A stretch of 5,729 nucleotides of DNA, taken from Candidatus Nanopelagicales bacterium. GTDB taxonomy: Bacteria > Actinomycetota > Actinomycetes > S36-B12 > GCA-2699445. The notes beneath the pieces were generated by a model, which saw only the letters and a program-made list of their open reading frames with translations, did no database searches and was not told where the DNA came from. Within the stretch, counting starts at the first letter, position 1. Each line of letters begins with the position of its first letter. The position numbers and the translations under genes are program-made. This document shows positions 1 through 5,729 of the stretch, piece by piece. The stretch is from positions 1 to 5,729 of the forward strand of contig JAOZTQ010000100.1 in the NCBI GenBank assembly GCA_029939085.1, in the 5' to 3' direction.

Positions 1-20
1 CTCACCGATGCGGGGTGTCG

Positions 21-431
21 CTACCGTCCGAGCCGCCAGGTGTCATCCGGGCGATCGTCTATGGGGTTACTTTCAGCAATCTTGGCCAAAGCGAGTTGAC
101 ACGCCACGAGTTGCCTTCGATTGCTGCGGTAGGAGGCCAGGACTTTACGGGTTCCAAGAACGCCAACTACGAATAAAACTACGAGTAACCCTGTCTTTAA
201 TGTGGAGTTATCTTCAAAAGAGAACACAGTGAATACGCCGATGAAGACCGTACCCGCCGTCACTGCAACAAGCAGGCGAACAAGACGGCTCGATTGACGC
301 GCAAACTTTTGGGTTTTCGCCCCGATAGAGGCCACAGATTCATGATTGAACAGTGAATCGGCTTGCTGTCGCACTACGGGCAACTCTTCGGTTCTGGGTC
401 CCGGCCCACCTGCCGGAGAACTCATCGTCAT
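21..431 (-). CDS. Hypothetical small protein with two membrane helices
   Basis: I do not recognise the family. The 136-residue product has a polar N-terminus (residues 1-49, beginning MTMSSPAGGP), two hydrophobic stretches that look like membrane helices (about 50-70 and 79-97) joined by a short acidic loop (SFEDNST), and a polar C-terminal tail of about 38 residues that starts with basic residues (YRSNRRQ) and ends acidic then basic. A small inner-membrane protein with both ends in the cytoplasm is a reasonable inference from the charges. An AAAGGA ribosome-binding site lies 4 bases before the ATG at 431 and 10 bases before a second in-frame ATG at 425, so either could be the start. The gene ends in TAG close to the left edge, so its downstream neighbour is unseen. 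It is divergent from furA, with 187 bases between the two start codons. The reading frame is intact, and two well-formed hydrophobic segments plus a ribosome-binding site support a real gene. Function is unknown. Confidence 0.7.
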   Translation of the reverse strand: MTMSSPAGGPGPRTEELPVVRQQADSLFNHESVASIGAKTQKFARQSSRLVRLLVAVTAGTVFIGVFTVFSFEDNSTLKTGLLVVLFVVGVLGTRKVLASYRSNRRQLVACQLALAKIAESNPIDDRPDDTWRLGR

Positions 432-454
432 CGCTTCCTTTCTCGTCTATCTCC

Positions 455-489
455 CTTGGATAGGTTATGCCCGGCAAGAGTTGTTCCAA
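455..489 (-). promoter_or_regulatory. Weak candidate promoter for the divergent membrane-protein gene
   Basis: Reading the minus strand, TTGGAA (489-484) is followed after 16 bases by TAACCT (467-462), which fits the actinobacterial TAnnnT form of the -10 box. It would place the transcript start near 455, giving a leader of about 24 bases that contains the AAAGGA ribosome-binding site. This is pattern matching only; the -35 element and the spacing are mediocre. Confidence 0.3.
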
Positions 490-567
490 ACAATCTCCAC
501 GGCATAAAAATGAACGGCATGTTTTTGTGTCCACAACACCCGCTCGTGAGCCGTGATTAGCCGAAAC

Positions 568-606
568 GGACTAACTCCAATACTGGAACTAGTCCAGAAT
601 CGACTA
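568..606 (+). promoter_or_regulatory. Candidate FurA operator: alternating GACTA/TAGTC half-sites
   Basis: A 12-base inverted repeat, GGACTAACTCCA (568-579) and TGGAACTAGTCC (584-595), matches at 10 of 12 positions around the 4-base spacer ATAC. A third half-site, GACTA (602-606), sits downstream, so TAGTC (590-594) and GACTA form a second dyad with a 7-base spacer. The array covers the region where the furA -35 and -10 elements should lie, which is the expected place for a repressor site. Actinobacterial FurA-type regulators are known to control their own furA-katG operons; that FurA binds these particular bases is inferred from position and symmetry. Confidence 0.5.
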
Positions 607-619
607 TAGGATGTCCATG
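584..619 (+). promoter_or_regulatory. Candidate furA-katG promoter giving a leaderless transcript
   Basis: TAGGAT (607-612) fits the TAnnnT -10 pattern, and its last base lies 7 bases before G619, the first base of the furA GTG start. A poor -35 match, TGGAAC (584-589, 3 of 6 to TTGACA), lies 17 bases upstream inside the operator. No Shine-Dalgarno sequence precedes GTG 619. Together these suggest that transcription begins on, or within a base or two of, the start codon. Leaderless mRNAs starting with ATG or GTG are common in Actinobacteria. The -10 assignment is reasonable; the -35 is uncertain. Confidence 0.45.
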
Positions 620-1116
620 TGATTTCGGATCCCGCTGCTGAGTTGAGGAGTCGAGGTCTGCAGGTTACCGCCCAGCGATTGGCTGTGCTTCGAACCATCT
701 CAGCCAATCCTCACGTCACTGCAGAGGCAGTGACGAGTGAAGTTCGCGCCGAGATTGGGTCAGTGTCTGTTCAAGCTGTCTATGACGCCCTGGCCACTAT
801 GGTCGAGGTTGGCTTAGTCCGTCGGATTCAACCTGCCGGCTCGGCTGCTCGCTTCGAAGATCGGGTGGCAGACAATCATCACCATTTAGTGTGTCGAGAT
901 TGTGGCTGTGTCGTGGATGTTGACTGTTCAGTCGGGGCTGCACCCTGTCTTACTGCCAGCGACGATCATGGCTTCGATATCGACGAGGCGGAAGTAGCCT
1001 TTTGGGGTCGATGTCCGCGTTGCCAATCAGCCACTGATCCGCAGTCTGCGTCGCAAGGCGCCGACGATCCACTTACAGAAAGCACGCCACACCACAAGGA
1101 GAATAAGAATGAGTAA
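619..1116 (+). CDS. furA: FurA-type transcriptional regulator (Fur family)
   Basis: A metal- and peroxide-responsive repressor of the Fur family, of the subgroup that controls katG in mycobacteria and Streptomyces. The 165-residue product has an N-terminal winged helix (about 8-80) with the recognition-helix segment SVSVQAVYDALATM (48-61) followed by GLVRRIQPAGSAARFE. The dimerisation and metal-binding domain carries DNHHH (85-89) and two CxxC pairs, C92/C95 and C132/C135, which usually bind structural zinc, plus H117; H32, E80 and H87-H89 are likely ligands of the sensing site. The start is GTG 619, because the conserved N-terminal helix begins there and no ribosome-binding site precedes it. 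The last 30 residues (136-165) are polar and low in complexity, a longer tail than I remember for mycobacterial FurA. The gene ends 8 bases inside katG, so the two form one operon. The family is very sure; the direct target is inferred from the neighbour. Confidence 0.95.
   Translation: MISDPAAELRSRGLQVTAQRLAVLRTISANPHVTAEAVTSEVRAEIGSVSVQAVYDALATMVEVGLVRRIQPAGSAARFEDRVADNHHHLVCRDCGCVVDVDCSVGAAPCLTASDDHGFDIDEAEVAFWGRCPRCQSATDPQSASQGADDPLTESTPHHKENKNE
1096..1101 (+). promoter_or_regulatory. Ribosome-binding site for katG
   Basis: AAGGAG lies 7 bases before the katG ATG at 1109, inside the last codons of furA. This strong site, together with the 8-base gene overlap, sets the katG start and contrasts with the absence of any such site before furA. 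Confidence 0.8.
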
Positions 1117-3301
1117 TGAGAGTAAATGCCCGGTGACCGGTGGTGGACGCTGGCGCGATACCGACGGTATGACCAACCGTGATTGGTGGCCGCATCAACT
1201 GGATCTGAGTCTGCTGCGCCAAAACAATCCAGCATCTGACCCGATGGCTGCAGACTTCGACTACGACGAGGCGTTCGACTCACTTGATTTCCAGGCGCTT
1301 CGTCAAGATTTAGTCGACTTGATGACCGATTCCCAGGAGTGGTGGCCCGCCGACTACGGCCACTACGGCCCCTTCTTCATCAGGATGACGTGGCACGCAG
1401 CGGGCACCTACCGCACGAGTGACGGCCGAGGTGGAGCAGGCACCGGTATGCAACGGTATGCGCCGCTCGACAGTTGGCCCGACAACGCCAACTTGGACAA
1501 AGCCCGTAGGTTGCTGTGGCCGATCAAGCAGAAGTACGGGAACAAGATCTCGTGGGCAGATCTATTTGTCCTCACCGGCAATGTGGCACTTGAAACCATG
1601 GGTTTCGACACTTACGGCTTCGGTGGCGGCCGCGCAGACGTGTGGGAGCCAGAAGAAGTGAACTGGGGTTATGAAGGTACCTGGCTCGGTGACGAGCGCT
1701 ATAGCGGAGAACGCGAACTGGCTAACCCGCTCGCTGCAGTGCAGATGGGGTTGATCTACGTCAATCCAGAAGGCCCCAACGGCAACCCCGATCCGTTAGC
1801 GTCGGCTCGCGATATTCGCGAGACCTTCCGTCGTATGGCCATGAATGATGAAGAAACTGTGGCCCTAGTCGCAGGCGGACACACCTTCGGTAAGACCCAC
1901 GGTGCAGCCACAGATGAGGGCAATGTGGGACGCGAGCCTGAAGGCGCGCCTCTTCAAGAAATGGGCTTAGGCTGGAGGAACAGTTTCGGCACTGGTGATG
2001 GAGATGACACGATCACTAGCGGGCTCGAGGGTGCATGGACTCCGACTCCGACTGCCTGGGACAACAGTTACTTCGAAACGTTGTTTGCTTACGATTGGGA
2101 ACTCTCCAAGAGCCCGGCAGGTGCGCACCAGTGGATTCCGAAGGGTGGCGCAGGTGCAGGTTCCGTTCCGGATCCGCATGATCCGAGCAAGAGTCACACC
2201 CCGGTCATGCTGACTACTGATTTAGCCCTTCGCGAGGATCCGATCTACGAACCGATCTCGCGCCGTTTTCTGGAGAATCCCGACCAACTTGCCGAGGCAT
2301 TTGCAAAGGCATGGTTTAAGTTGACGCACCGGGACATGGGCCCGCTATCCAGATATCGCGGCCCTCAGGTCCCCTCCGAGCCGTTGATTTGGCAGGATCC
2401 GATCCCTGCGGCGGATTACAAGCAGATTGGTGATGCAGCTATCGCTCAACTCAAGGCCTCGTTGCTGGACTCGGGTCTCTCCGTTGGCGAACTAGTCAGC
2501 ACTGCATGGGCATCCGCCTCAACCTTCCGAGACAGCGATAAGCGAGGCGGTGCCAACGGTGCACGAGTTCGTCTCGCTCCGCAAAGTTCCTGGGAAGTAA
2601 ACAATCCAGCGGAGCTAGCTCGCATATTGCGGGTTTTGGAGGGTATACAAGCCGACTTCAACGCCGCGCAAACCGATGGCACTCAAGTATCGCTTGCGGA
2701 TTTGATTGTGCTGGGCGGATGCGCCGGGATCGAACAAGCTGCCAAGGCAGCTGGTACTGCGGTTCAGGTTCCTTTCACCCCCGGGCGAGCGGATACAACT
2801 CAGGAGTTGACTGATGAGGAATCATTCGCGGAGCTCGAGTTAACCGCTGACGGTTTCCGAAACTATCTGGGCAAGGCTCACAGTCGACCGGCTGAACACC
2901 TCTTGGTCGATCGGTCCAGCCTGCTGGGGCTGACTCCTCCGGAGATGACGGCACTGGTTGGCGGCTTACGAGTACTCGGAGCGAACCATGATGGTTCAGA
3001 TTTAGGTGTGCTCACAGATCGCCCCGGTGAGTTGACCAATGATTTCTTCGTCAACTTGCTCGATATGGCAACCGTTTGGGAACCCACATCAGATCAAGAG
3101 GAAACCTTTGTTGGCCGAGATCGAAAGACCGGAGAGGCAAAGTGGAACGGAAGTCGAGTGGACTTGGTGTTCGGCTCAAACTCTCAGTTGCGAGCGCTCA
3201 GCGAGGTATTTGCAAGTAGCGACGGACAAGAGCAGTTCGTCCACGATTTCGTTGCTGCGTGGGACAAAGTGATGAACGCCGATCGGTTCGACCTGAACTG
3301 A
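1109..3301 (+). CDS. katG: Catalase-peroxidase KatG
   Basis: A bifunctional haem enzyme (class I peroxidase) that breaks down hydrogen peroxide by catalase and peroxidase reactions, normally in the cytoplasm. The 730-residue length is typical, with an active N-terminal domain (to about 420) and a C-terminal duplicate domain that binds no haem. Visible key residues are the distal triad R92, W95 and H96 (in IRMTWHAAGTYR), the Met-Tyr-Trp adduct W95-Y217-M243, the proximal H258 (in AGGHTFGKTHG) with W310 and D371, and the mobile R408 (in HRDMGP). S304 corresponds to Mycobacterium tuberculosis S315, the well-known isoniazid-resistance position, and is wild type here. The N-terminal KCPVTGG segment and the DWWP motif support the ATG at 1109, which has a strong ribosome-binding site. 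It is co-transcribed with furA and should be derepressed under peroxide stress. No frameshift or missing residue is apparent, so the enzyme should be active. Confidence 0.98.
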   Translation: MSNESKCPVTGGGRWRDTDGMTNRDWWPHQLDLSLLRQNNPASDPMAADFDYDEAFDSLDFQALRQDLVDLMTDSQEWWPADYGHYGPFFIRMTWHAAGTYRTSDGRGGAGTGMQRYAPLDSWPDNANLDKARRLLWPIKQKYGNKISWADLFVLTGNVALETMGFDTYGFGGGRADVWEPEEVNWGYEGTWLGDERYSGERELANPLAAVQMGLIYVNPEGPNGNPDPLASARDIRETFRRMAMNDEETVALVAGGHTFGKTHGAATDEGNVGREPEGAPLQEMGLGWRNSFGTGDGDDTITSGLEGAWTPTPTAWDNSYFETLFAYDWELSKSPAGAHQWIPKGGAGAGSVPDPHDPSKSHTPVMLTTDLALREDPIYEPISRRFLENPDQLAEAFAKAWFKLTHRDMGPLSRYRGPQVPSEPLIWQDPIPAADYKQIGDAAIAQLKASLLDSGLSVGELVSTAWASASTFRDSDKRGGANGARVRLAPQSSWEVNNPAELARILRVLEGIQADFNAAQTDGTQVSLADLIVLGGCAGIEQAAKAAGTAVQVPFTPGRADTTQELTDEESFAELELTADGFRNYLGKAHSRPAEHLLVDRSSLLGLTPPEMTALVGGLRVLGANHDGSDLGVLTDRPGELTNDFFVNLLDMATVWEPTSDQEETFVGRDRKTGEAKWNGSRVDLVFGSNSQLRALSEVFASSDGQEQFVHDFVAAWDKVMNADRFDLN

Positions 3302-3312
3302 TCGGATCTACC

Positions 3313-3356
3313 CCGGGGTCGGTCGGCGCACAAGCCCGGCCGACCCCGGTCTTATT
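3313..3356 (+). terminator. Hairpin terminator after katG
   Basis: The arms at 3313-3326 (starting CCGGGGTCGG) and 3336-3349 (ending CCGACCCCGG) form a 14-base-pair stem with one G-T wobble and a 9-base loop, followed by the short T-rich run TCTTATT. The stem starts 9 bases after the last sense codon base pair region of katG's stop area and lies between convergent operons. The T-rich run overlaps the stop codon of the opposing doxX-like gene. On the minus strand the same hairpin starts 2 bases after that stop, but no T run follows, so it may only weakly stop the opposing transcript. Confidence 0.8.
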
Positions 3357-3798
3357 CCGAAGGCTGATCTGAACGACTTTGTCGCCATGCGTGCCAGGCT
3401 CCAGTGCACCAGAGTGCCCAAATCACGAGTAGAGGTTGGAAGAGCAGTCGGATCGCACGCGCCAGATCGGAATCAAGACCAAATGCATCAGTTCCGGTAA
3501 CGAGCTGCGAGATGTTTCCTGGAAAAATGATTATGAAGAAGGCGGCTGTTATCCAGCCGACCACTACACGTTGCTTACTGAGGAATAACAGTGCAACAGC
3601 GAGCGTAAGTTCCACAACACCTGAAATAGCAACGATGGCTTCAGGAAAAGGTAGCCAAGGCGGTACCTGGGCCAGGAACTCTTCCGCACTCCGAAAATGA
3701 CCAAAACCCGCATAAGCGAGCGCACCAGCTAAAAGCCAACGCCCGACCGCACGAATCCCCGCGTGCGGCAAACTAGTCGGTGTTACTTCGGGAGACAC
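3352..3798 (-). CDS. DoxX-family integral membrane protein
   Basis: A 148-residue protein with about four membrane helices (near 15-33, 52-73, 78-93 and 114-135). The pattern of a first helix ending in GFGHF (31-35), then VPPWLP (45-50), then SGVVEL (59-64) opening the second helix, and FPGN (92-95) after the third, matches small DoxX-family membrane proteins. The molecular role of most members is unclear; in mycobacteria a DoxX protein has been linked to oxidative-stress resistance together with a superoxide dismutase and a thiosulfate sulfurtransferase. It is the last gene of the bio operon. The assigned GTG start at 3798 overlaps the end of bsaP by 26 bases and lacks a clear ribosome-binding site. 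A TTG at 3771, just after the bsaP stop, is an alternative that would remove nine residues and leave all helices intact. The family is fairly sure; any role in biotin synthesis is speculation from position. Confidence 0.8.
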   Translation of the reverse strand: MSPEVTPTSLPHAGIRAVGRWLLAGALAYAGFGHFRSAEEFLAQVPPWLPFPEAIVAISGVVELTLAVALLFLSKQRVVVGWITAAFFIIIFPGNISQLVTGTDAFGLDSDLARAIRLLFQPLLVIWALWCTGAWHAWRQSRSDQPSE

Positions 3799-3994
3799 GT
3801 GACGATGCTAACGGGGGTGAACCGTGCTGTGAACAATGTGCTTCCCAGCCAGCAGGTGTCACCTGCACGACCATGCGTCTTCGACATTGCGGACAAAATC
3901 TCGGTGGCTCAAGATTTAGCGCTGAGGCACAACCGGTGTGCACATTCACGTCAACTGGTTCGCCACAGCGCGCACAGTACGGTGAGGGTTTCAC
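3773..3994 (-). CDS. bsaP: Biotin synthase auxiliary protein (BsaP-like)
   Basis: A 73-residue cysteine-rich protein directly after bioB. It resembles the small protein encoded next to bioB in mycobacteria (Rv1590 in M. tuberculosis), which is required there for BioB to turn dethiobiotin into biotin. Visible features are a CxxC pair at C7/C10, a single C22, the segment EPPRFCPQCRRRMVVQVTP (29-47) with CxxC at C34/C37, and C54 with H57 near the end of the conserved part (about residue 58). This pattern suggests a zinc or iron-sulfur site, but which metal it is cannot be seen. The last 15 residues are polar, unlikely to be conserved, and overlap the doxX-like start. The GTG start at 3994 shares a GTGA overlap with the bioB stop, and only a poor AAGG lies upstream, so translation is probably coupled to bioB. 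The assignment rests on remembered family resemblance plus gene order. Confidence 0.85.
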   Translation of the reverse strand: MKPSPYCARCGEPVDVNVHTGCASALNLEPPRFCPQCRRRMVVQVTPAGWEAHCSQHGSPPLASSRVSRSNTD

Positions 3995-5028
3995 AGTGTC
4001 TGAGAAAGCGCCTTGACCGGCATGCTGAGGTCCGACAACATCTCCAAATCTTCTGTGGCTGGGCGTCCCAGTGTAGTGAGATAGTTACCCACAATGACTG
4101 CGTTGATGCCGCCGAGTAAACCTTCTCGAGTGCCGAGATCGCCTAGCGTGATCTCTCGACCCCCGGCGAAGCGCAGGATGGTGCGAGGCAGAGCCAGTCG
4201 GAAGGCACCGATGGTGCGAAGCGCATCCGTAGCGGCCATGGTTGGCAAGTCTCCAAAGGGTGTACCAGGTCGCGGATTGAAGAAGTTCAGTGGAACCTCG
4301 TGCGGATCTACTGAGGCGAGTTGCGCAGCGAGCTCTGCTCGTTGTTCCTCGGTCTCTCCCATTCCTACGATTCCACCGCAGCAGACCTCCATACCCGAAT
4401 CGCGCACCATGCGGAGGGTGTCCATCCGTTCTTCCCAGGTGTGAGTAGTGACCACCTGTGGGAAGTACGACGCGGCGGTTTCTAAGTTGTGGTTATACCG
4501 ATGGATCCCCATATCCACCATGTCGTCAACCTGCTCCGCGGTGAGGATTCCTAGAGACGCGGCCACATTGATGTCGACTGCTTCGTGGATGGCGGCAACG
4601 CCCTCACGCAGCTGCTTCATCAATTTTTCATCTGGGCCCTTAACCGCGGCGACAATGCAGAACTCGCTCGCCCCGGTAGCCGCCGTCTCTTTGGCTGCCT
4701 GAACCAGGCCAGGAATATCTAGCCACACCGAACGAACCGGCGACTGAAAGGTTCCCGACTGGGAACAGAAATGGCAGTCTTCAGGACAGCCTCCGGTCTT
4801 GAGGGAGACGATTCCTTCCACTTCCACTTCCGGGCCACACCAGCGCATCCTTACCTCATGGGCCAATGCCATCAGATCGGTAACGCGATCGTCCGGAAGT
4901 TGTAGGACCTCGAGGATCTGGTCCTGACGCAGCCCGATTCCTTCTTCCAAGACTTGCTGGCGCGCTGTATCGAGGATGTCGCCAGCAGGGCCAGGCGTCA
5001 CGGGATTGTTGGCAATGGTGTCGGTCAC
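3991..5028 (-). CDS. bioB: Biotin synthase BioB (radical SAM)
   Basis: Inserts sulfur into dethiobiotin to make biotin, the last step of the pathway. The 345-residue radical SAM protein has the cluster motif C81-x3-C85-x2-C88 (in GGCPEDCHFCSQ), the YNHNLET segment (178-184), GGIVGMGET (218-226), and LRFAGGRE (285-292). In the E. coli enzyme the second cluster, which donates sulfur, is held by C97, C128, C188 and R260. Here C124, C216 and R286 match three of them, but the C128 position falls in NVAASLG and is alanine (A156). The reading frame is open far upstream, to an ATG at 5217, but the first 63 residues of that longer form are bioD read in another frame. GTG 5028 is the true start: it overlaps the bioD stop as GTGA and has GGAGGG 4 bases before it. 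Likely works with the adjacent bsaP product. Confidence 0.97.
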   Translation of the reverse strand: MTDTIANNPVTPGPAGDILDTARQQVLEEGIGLRQDQILEVLQLPDDRVTDLMALAHEVRMRWCGPEVEVEGIVSLKTGGCPEDCHFCSQSGTFQSPVRSVWLDIPGLVQAAKETAATGASEFCIVAAVKGPDEKLMKQLREGVAAIHEAVDINVAASLGILTAEQVDDMVDMGIHRYNHNLETAASYFPQVVTTHTWEERMDTLRMVRDSGMEVCCGGIVGMGETEEQRAELAAQLASVDPHEVPLNFFNPRPGTPFGDLPTMAATDALRTIGAFRLALPRTILRFAGGREITLGDLGTREGLLGGINAVIVGNYLTTLGRPATEDLEMLSDLSMPVKALSQTL

Positions 5029-5729
5029 GGGACCCTCCGGATCTGAAACGTCTGTATGAAGTCTGCCGCATCGAAGCGACCGCCCAAAGCAGGGGATAGG
5101 GATGATGTCGCAGCAGCAAGGAAATTGGCAACACTTAGCCGGGAAGCATCGGCAAGCATAGCGCCGCTGATCGGATCGCCGATAACGGTTTCCAAGTCCA
5201 CCAAGTTCGTGCGGCAAGCGAGATCGGGCTCTAATGGCCAGGACCCGATAACAACACCAGCGCAGTGAAGTTTTCGACTCTCTAGCGCTTCAATTGTGAG
5301 CGCTGTGTGATTCAGGGTGCCGAGTGCGGCGTCAGCAACCACTATGACCTCGGTATCGACGTCACTAGATAGATCTTCGGCCAGATCGGCGATTGTTGTG
5401 CCAACCTCGTCGAAGCGAACTAGTAGCCCGCCAGCTCCCTCAACGATCACTTGATCGTGCTCTTCCTCGATTGTCTTGATTGCGGAAGTCAATTGTTTGC
5501 GAGAAAGCGGTGTGATTCCGCGCACGCGGGCAGCGGTCTCCGGAGCCAACGGATCCGGAAATCGCTGCAACTCGTACAGATCATCGATTTGGGACAGGCG
5601 AGAAACCTCGTTGATATCGCCGGACTCTTCGGGTGTGATCCCAGTTTGTGCTGGCTTCACCACAGCTACGCGTTGCCCAGAGTCAGCCGCGACAGCCGCG
5701 AGAGCGGCTGTGATGATCGTTTTCCCTAC
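5025..5729 (-). CDS. bioD: Dethiobiotin synthetase BioD, partial (N-terminus cut by window edge)
   Basis: Closes the ureido ring of dethiobiotin from 7,8-diaminononanoate, CO2 and ATP, the step before BioB. The frame is open to the right edge, giving 234 visible residues. The first visible residues are VGKTIIT, the second half of the P-loop (the family motif is GTxTxVGKT), so only about a dozen N-terminal residues are missing. The GTG at 5663 sits within VAVVKPAQTG and is an internal valine, not the start. Other motifs are KPAQTG (25-30, with the substrate-binding lysine), VEGAGG (96-101, the magnesium and carbamate-site segment) and GTLNHT (137-142). The stop overlaps the bioB start as GTGA. 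The promoter and the expected bioA and bioF genes would lie to the right of the window. No damage is seen in the visible part. Confidence 0.95.
   Translation of the reverse strand, partial: VGKTIITAALAAVAADSGQRVAVVKPAQTGITPEESGDINEVSRLSQIDDLYELQRFPDPLAPETAARVRGITPLSRKQLTSAIKTIEEEHDQVIVEGAGGLLVRFDEVGTTIADLAEDLSSDVDTEVIVVADAALGTLNHTALTIEALESRKLHCAGVVIGSWPLEPDLACRTNLVDLETVIGDPISGAMLADASRLSVANFLAAATSSLSPALGGRFDAADFIQTFQIRRVP
5033..5038 (-). promoter_or_regulatory. Ribosome-binding site that fixes the bioB start
   Basis: On the minus strand GGAGGG lies 4 bases before GTG 5028, within the last codons of bioD. It decides between this start and the spurious upstream ATG at 5217, and it supports high translation of bioB apart from coupling to bioD. 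Confidence 0.75.

Noticed and set aside
340..707. Several short open frames on both strands across the furA upstream region
   Set aside because: They overlap the control region, furA and the small membrane-protein gene, share no known motif, and lack consistent ribosome-binding sites.
1408..1661. Open frames on both strands inside the first third of katG
   Set aside because: They lie wholly within the clearly coding katG frame, have no family-like motifs or good ribosome-binding sites, and are shadows.
3763..4119. Plus-strand open frame of 118 residues across the bsaP/bioB junction
   Set aside because: It is antisense to well-supported genes on the minus strand, and its composition (many arginine, histidine and serine residues) has no recognisable motif.
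5056..5268. Plus-strand open frame of 70 residues antisense to bioD
   Set aside because: It is the complement of conserved bioD sequence and has no independent support.
1..5729. Mobile element, phage, CRISPR or defence system
   Set aside because: No transposase, integrase, repeat array, terminal inverted repeats or defence-type genes are visible; all genes except the small membrane protein belong to recognisable families, mostly housekeeping.

Overview
The window reads as an actinobacterial (Actinomycetota) chromosome segment of moderate GC content. Three things point there: a furA gene directly followed by, and overlapping, a catalase-peroxidase gene katG; a biotin synthase followed by the small cysteine-rich BsaP-type auxiliary protein known from mycobacteria; and heavy use of GTG starts, including a probable leaderless one. 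No species can be named from the sequence. I see no mobile element, CRISPR array, tRNA or rRNA, and no gene-free stretch longer than about 190 bases.

Layout: (1) 21-431, minus strand, is a small unrecognised protein with two predicted membrane helices. (2) 432-618 is a divergent intergenic region holding a dyad of GGACTA/TAGTCC half-sites and a candidate promoter placed so that the furA transcript would begin on the furA start codon. (3) 619-3301, plus strand, is the furA-katG oxidative-stress operon, with an 8-base overlap between the genes and all the key KatG residues intact. (4) 3313-3356 is a strong hairpin terminator between convergent operons. (5) 3352-5729, minus strand, is a tightly packed operon transcribed right to left: bioD (its N-terminus lies beyond the right edge), bioB, bsaP and a DoxX-family membrane protein gene. 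The first three genes are joined by two GTGA stop/start overlaps, and bsaP overlaps the doxX-like gene by 26 bases.

How the genes work together: FurA probably represses its own operon until peroxide or metal status changes, releasing KatG to destroy hydrogen peroxide. BioD makes dethiobiotin, and BioB, with BsaP as a likely partner, inserts sulfur to give biotin. bioA and bioF would be expected upstream, to the right of the window. The most noteworthy points are the BioB-BsaP pair, in which BioB lacks one cysteine that binds the sulfur-donating auxiliary cluster in the E. coli enzyme, the linkage of a DoxX-like membrane protein to this pair, and the architecture of the furA control region.
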